Assembly: GCA_002411345.1 (NCBI GenBank)
Contig: DHSL01000045.1
Coordinates: forward strand, 1 to 17,118
Source: Bacteroidales bacterium UBA5287
GTDB taxonomy: Bacteria; Bacteroidota; Bacteroidia; Bacteroidales; Dysgonomonadaceae
Reading direction: 5' to 3'
DNA length: 17,118 bases
The notes under the pieces are model-generated. The model ran no database searches. It had not been told where the DNA came from and was given only the letters and a program-made list of their open reading frames with translations. Positions within the stretch are counted from its first letter, which is position 1, and every line of letters begins with the position of its first letter. Shown here piece by piece: positions 13,907 through 17,118 of this stretch. Made by a program: the position numbers and the translations under genes.

Positions 13907-15763
13907 ATGGAAGAAGGAATTTCAGTTATAATGCCTACTTATAATCAGTCAGGGTTTATACGAAGAGCTATATCAAGTTTGTTTGATCAAACGTTTAAAA
14001 CCTGGGAGTTGATAATCATAAATGATGGCTGTACAGACGAAACAGAATATTTTATATCTGATTATTTGTCAAACCCCAAGATAAAATACATTAAGAACAA
14101 GATCAATGAAGGTTTGGGGTATGCCATCAATCAAGGTTTGGATATGGCAAAATACGGGCATATCTCGTATTTACCTTCGGATGATTTTTATTTTGAAAAC
14201 CATCTTGCGTCATTATTCAATATTATAAACAGTTATGATAATGTTGCTTTTGTGTATAGTGGAATGAAAGTGGGAAATTCTGATTCTATGTTTGCTGAAT
14301 CGAAAAAAAATAATACATTAGGAGTTGCTCCCAATTATTCCTATTTACAACTTGTTCAGGTTATGCATATAAAAACAAGTGATAGATGGGTAAACCGTGA
14401 CGAATTTGTAACGGCAGATTTATATGAAATGTACTGGAATAAGCTATTGGATAAAGGTGTTTTTATTCCAAGTTACATTGTAACCTGCTCTTGGACAATA
14501 CAACCTTTTCAACGTAGTAAGCTTATTTCGGAAAAATTAGCGGGTGGTATTAACAAATATCGGAATCATTATAAAGTGAAAACTCCTGTCAAATTCAAAA
14601 CATCTCCATATAAATGTATCGATGAAGTTGCAATGTATGCAAAATTCCGCAAGAAGCAAAAAATGGGAAAGGAATCTCTTAAAATTTTGTTAGTTGGAGA
14701 ATTGGCATACAATGCAGAGCGAATTTACGCTTTAGAAGAAGCTGGTCATATGTTATATGGTTTATGGGCTATACCTTCATTTGGATTTAATACTGTTGGA
14801 CCTTTACCATTCGGAAATGTTAAAGACATTCCTTACGATAATTGGCTGGAGATCGTTTTAGAATTAAAACCGGATATCATTTATGCCCTTCTGAATTTTA
14901 CGGCAGTTCCTCTGGCTTATGAGGTTTTAACCAAAATAAAAAGGAGCATACCTTTCGTTTGGCATTTCAAAGAGGGTTCATCTATTTGCCTGCGGCAAGG
15001 TACTTGGGATAAACTCATGTATTTGTATGCTTTTGCAGACGGTAAAATATTTTTAAATAAAACGGTGAAAGATTGGTACTCAAAATTTATCCGTTTCAAC
15101 GAAGATGTTTGTTTGGTTTTGGATGGGGATTTACCCAAAAAAAAATATTTCACAAATGAATATTCCGAGCGTTTATCCACAAGAGACGGAGAAATACATA
15201 CCTTTATCGCCGGACGTCCGATCGGAATCGATAACAATATGGTGAAAGTTCTTTCTATGAATTGTATTCATTTGCACATATATTTTGAAAGCAACCATGA
15301 AATCCAAGAAGATCATTTTGAAAATTTAAAAAAGATAGCTGGGGATTATTTACACATCCACCCACATTGTTCTTCGGCAAACTGGGTGAAGGAATTTTCG
15401 CAATACGATGCAGGATGGCTCCATGTTTTCCCAAGTAATAATTCGGGAGATATTAAAAGGACTTCTTGGGATGATTTGAATATTCCGGCGAGAATCAATA
15501 CGTATGCTGCCGCGGGAGTTCCGGTAATCTTAAAAGATAACAACCCTAATATTGTCGCAACCCAAATTAAAGTTGAGGAATTGAATATTGGAATTATTTT
15601 CTCAAATCCCAGAGATTTAGTGAGAAAACTCAAAGATTCCCAAGAGATGGAAATCCTAAGACAAAACATGAGGAAGAGCAAATATCTGTTCTCTTTTGAC
15701 AATTATGTTCCCGAATTAATTTCTTTTTTCAAAAAAATTATTAATAACACGAAAAATGGATAA
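13907..15763 (+). CDS. Two-domain glycosyltransferase (GT2 domain fused to a GT4-like domain)
   Basis: A 618-residue protein. Residues 1-~240 are a GT-A/GT2 domain: ISVIMPTYNQSGFIRRAISS, IIINDGCTDE (about 37-46) and ISYLPSDDFYFE with SDD at 91-93 as the metal/nucleotide site. From ~257 a second domain begins with LKILLVGELAYNAER. It continues as a GT-B-like fold: KPDIIYALLNFTAVPLAYEV, IPFVWHFKEGSS, then RINTYAAAGVPVILKDNNPN as the donor-binding segment, and a helical C-terminus. The frame is open upstream to 13619, but that part overlaps glf. ATG 13907, 10 bases after glf, gives the proper GT2 N-terminus and is the start I choose. The gene follows glf, so galactofuranose transfer is plausible for one domain but not shown. 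The last 8 bases overlap the LanC-like gene. Confidence 0.88.
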   Translation: MEEGISVIMPTYNQSGFIRRAISSLFDQTFKTWELIIINDGCTDETEYFISDYLSNPKIKYIKNKINEGLGYAINQGLDMAKYGHISYLPSDDFYFENHLASLFNIINSYDNVAFVYSGMKVGNSDSMFAESKKNNTLGVAPNYSYLQLVQVMHIKTSDRWVNRDEFVTADLYEMYWNKLLDKGVFIPSYIVTCSWTIQPFQRSKLISEKLAGGINKYRNHYKVKTPVKFKTSPYKCIDEVAMYAKFRKKQKMGKESLKILLVGELAYNAERIYALEEAGHMLYGLWAIPSFGFNTVGPLPFGNVKDIPYDNWLEIVLELKPDIIYALLNFTAVPLAYEVLTKIKRSIPFVWHFKEGSSICLRQGTWDKLMYLYAFADGKIFLNKTVKDWYSKFIRFNEDVCLVLDGDLPKKKYFTNEYSERLSTRDGEIHTFIAGRPIGIDNNMVKVLSMNCIHLHIYFESNHEIQEDHFENLKKIAGDYLHIHPHCSSANWVKEFSQYDAGWLHVFPSNNSGDIKRTSWDDLNIPARINTYAAAGVPVILKDNNPNIVATQIKVEELNIGIIFSNPRDLVRKLKDSQEMEILRQNMRKSKYLFSFDNYVPELISFFKKIINNTKNG

Positions 15764-16700
15764 ACAATTGAAAAAAATAGCCAATTTTTTGGTCATGAAT
15801 ATATATAGCGACATCAGTCCCGGATTATTAAAAGGAAAAATGGGACTTGCCATTTTTTTCTATCATTATTCACGACACATCAATAGCAGCATTTATGAAA
15901 ATGTTGGCGATCATATAATTGATGACATTTTAGCAAATATAACCCCCCAACTGCCATTAGATATTTTTGATGGAATTTTTGGAGTAAGTTTAGGCATAAA
16001 ATATTTGATAAATCATGGATATATTGAAAATGAAAAAAACGATAGTGATATTTTTAATATTGAAAATAAATTATTCAGTCTGAATCTAAGGAAAATAGAC
16101 GACCAAAATATTAATCTATCATTATCGAAATTCTATGTATTATCACACATGGTTGCTGGAGAGAGTGATAAGTATGAACAATTAATCTGTGATTTTTTGA
16201 AAACCTATAATAAATTTTTTACCGGAAACACGCTTTTTGAGATACCCATGCCTATTATTAGCTCCTTATTATTTTTTATTTCCACATTAGAAAAAAATAA
16301 TTTATATCAGAATGAGATAGAGCAACTTAAGTTGAAAGTGTTCGCTTATTTATCGGCAAGGATAGAAAGTGACAAGGAAAATAAGGCTGAAATGATCGTT
16401 TTAAAGCAGCTGATTCAACGAATGAACTTTACCCTCAATGATGAAATAACGGGAATTCTTTTCAATCAATTTAAGGACTTAACAGTAGATGAAAGTTTGT
16501 CTTTCCAGGATTTTACGAAACATTATCTCTGGCAAAATTTGCTATATGACTTAGAATGTCCCTCCCAACTTTTTTCAGATATTGTATCTCAAGAAAAAAT
16601 TGATAATTTATTATCTGATACTGTGCCTCCACTTCCAATTTTTCAGGGTATTACAAGTATTGGGCTTTATATATTAAAACAAAAATTACAAAAAAAATAG
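15756..16700 (+). CDS. LanC-like protein without visible zinc ligands
   Basis: A 314-residue protein. GLLKGKMGLAIFFYHYSRH (about 23-41) and LDIFDGIFGVSLGIKYLINH (about 68-87) resemble the first repeats of the alpha/alpha toroid of lanthionine-synthetase-C-like proteins, with Gly-rich turns followed by helices. It is shorter than typical LanC (about 400 residues). I find no Cys-His-Gly or other Cys/His cluster that would make the zinc site; the few Cys are isolated (LICDF, LECPS). No LanB-type dehydratase is visible. A catalytic lanthionine cyclase is therefore unlikely. It may be a scaffold or another toroid enzyme acting on leader proteins or on the glycan. It overlaps the preceding glycosyltransferase by 8 bases and ends 4 bases before the next leader gene, so it is tightly embedded in the operon. 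Confidence 0.6.
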   Translation: MDKQLKKIANFLVMNIYSDISPGLLKGKMGLAIFFYHYSRHINSSIYENVGDHIIDDILANITPQLPLDIFDGIFGVSLGIKYLINHGYIENEKNDSDIFNIENKLFSLNLRKIDDQNINLSLSKFYVLSHMVAGESDKYEQLICDFLKTYNKFFTGNTLFEIPMPIISSLLFFISTLEKNNLYQNEIEQLKLKVFAYLSARIESDKENKAEMIVLKQLIQRMNFTLNDEITGILFNQFKDLTVDESLSFQDFTKHYLWQNLLYDLECPSQLFSDIVSQEKIDNLLSDTVPPLPIFQGITSIGLYILKQKLQKK

Positions 16701-16704
16701 AGCA

Positions 16705-17118
16705 ATGAAAAAAATTAACAAAAAAAATTTACAACAATTGGCTGAAACAGTGGCTATACTCACTGAATCGGAACAAAAAAGATGTATCGGATCTGCTTTT
16801 ACTAATCTCCAGAGGGTGAATCGTTAGGATTATTAGGAAATGGCTATGATATAAGAGTTGTTGATTCAGAAACATTTAACAGTCTGAAATACGTAAATGA
16901 CGATAACTGTCTTTTTGGAAGCAGCACTTCATTTTACAGTACAAGTCATACAATACAAGATAAAGTATTGAATACGTTAGCTTACAGTATGGGGATAAAT
17001 AGTTATGTTTATGTTTCTTTTACACCAGATAATAATGGTGCAGAGAATTTGGGTGCAGCCATTCATTCATTTTATTATGGTAATTATGTGAATAGTATGA
17101 TACTCCCCAAAAACTGGA
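16705..17118 (+). pseudogene. Frameshifted double-glycine-leader HExxH-family protein (candidate effector 5), 3' end outside window
   Basis: ATG 16705 opens a 40-codon frame (MKKINKKNLQQLAETVAIL... KRCIGSAFTNLQRVNR) that stops at 16825-16827. The leader is 6 mismatches in 93 bases from that of the 10572 gene. Between the shared 'gc.ttt' and 'ga.ggt' codons there are 11 bases here against 12 in the 10572 gene, so one base has been lost at about 16800-16811. In the other frame the paralogue continues: PEGESLGLLGNGYDIRVVDS, then NDDNCLFGSSTSFY, matching EGNLLGFM, VRVVD and NDDTCLFGSSNSLFY of the 10572 protein, and it is open to the window end. The zinc-motif region is not reached. This is either a real inactivating frameshift or an assembly error. 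Simply adding a T to restore the 10572 pattern would create a TAA, so more than one change may be involved. Confidence 0.75.

Noticed and set aside
1..17118. CRISPR arrays, tRNA or rRNA genes, insertion sequences, attachment sites
   Set aside because: No spaced direct repeats, cloverleaf or rRNA-like sequence, transposase motif or terminal inverted repeats were found on reading through the window.

Overview
The window is AT-rich, every gene lies on the + strand, and start codons are preceded by A/T-rich sequence instead of Shine-Dalgarno motifs. Secreted proteins have signal peptides ending in a small residue followed by Gln. Together with the lysine-rich double-glycine leaders, this points to a Bacteroidota genome, probably Bacteroidales. 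Genus cannot be read from the sequence.

Layout: (i) 1-1219, the end of a GT4-type glycosyltransferase and a GT2 glycosyltransferase. (ii) 1261-5450, three successive modules, each a protein with a ~30-residue double-glycine leader followed by a different candidate partner: an HExxH metallopeptidase-like protein plus an exported protein, a Cys-His-Asp peptidase-like protein plus an exported protein, and a hydrophobic helical protein plus a two-TM membrane protein. (iii) 5702-10408, a GT4 glycosyltransferase, an HlyD-type membrane fusion protein and an ABC exporter with an N-terminal C39 peptidase. (iv) 10572-12783, a second HExxH leader protein, an exported partner homologous to the first one, a possible gene remnant, and an orphan exported protein. 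(v) 12793-16700, UDP-galactopyranose mutase (glf), a two-domain glycosyltransferase and a LanC-like protein. (vi) 16705-17118, a third paralogue of the HExxH family, frameshifted just after its leader and running off the window.

Working model: the C39/ABC/HlyD apparatus, with a TolC-like partner encoded elsewhere, clips the leaders and exports a set of mid-sized protein effectors. The exported or membrane protein after each effector would be its immunity protein. The two HExxH proteins resemble each other, and so do the two exported proteins that follow them, which is the pattern expected of co-diverging toxin-immunity pairs. The glycosyltransferases, glf and the LanC-like protein may modify the effectors or build a linked surface glycan; the sequence does not decide this. 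Automatic annotation would probably call the leader proteins 'natural product (RiPP) precursors', but their 155-200 residue bodies with enzyme-like motifs argue for protein toxins. Toxicity, immunity and glycosylation are all inferred.
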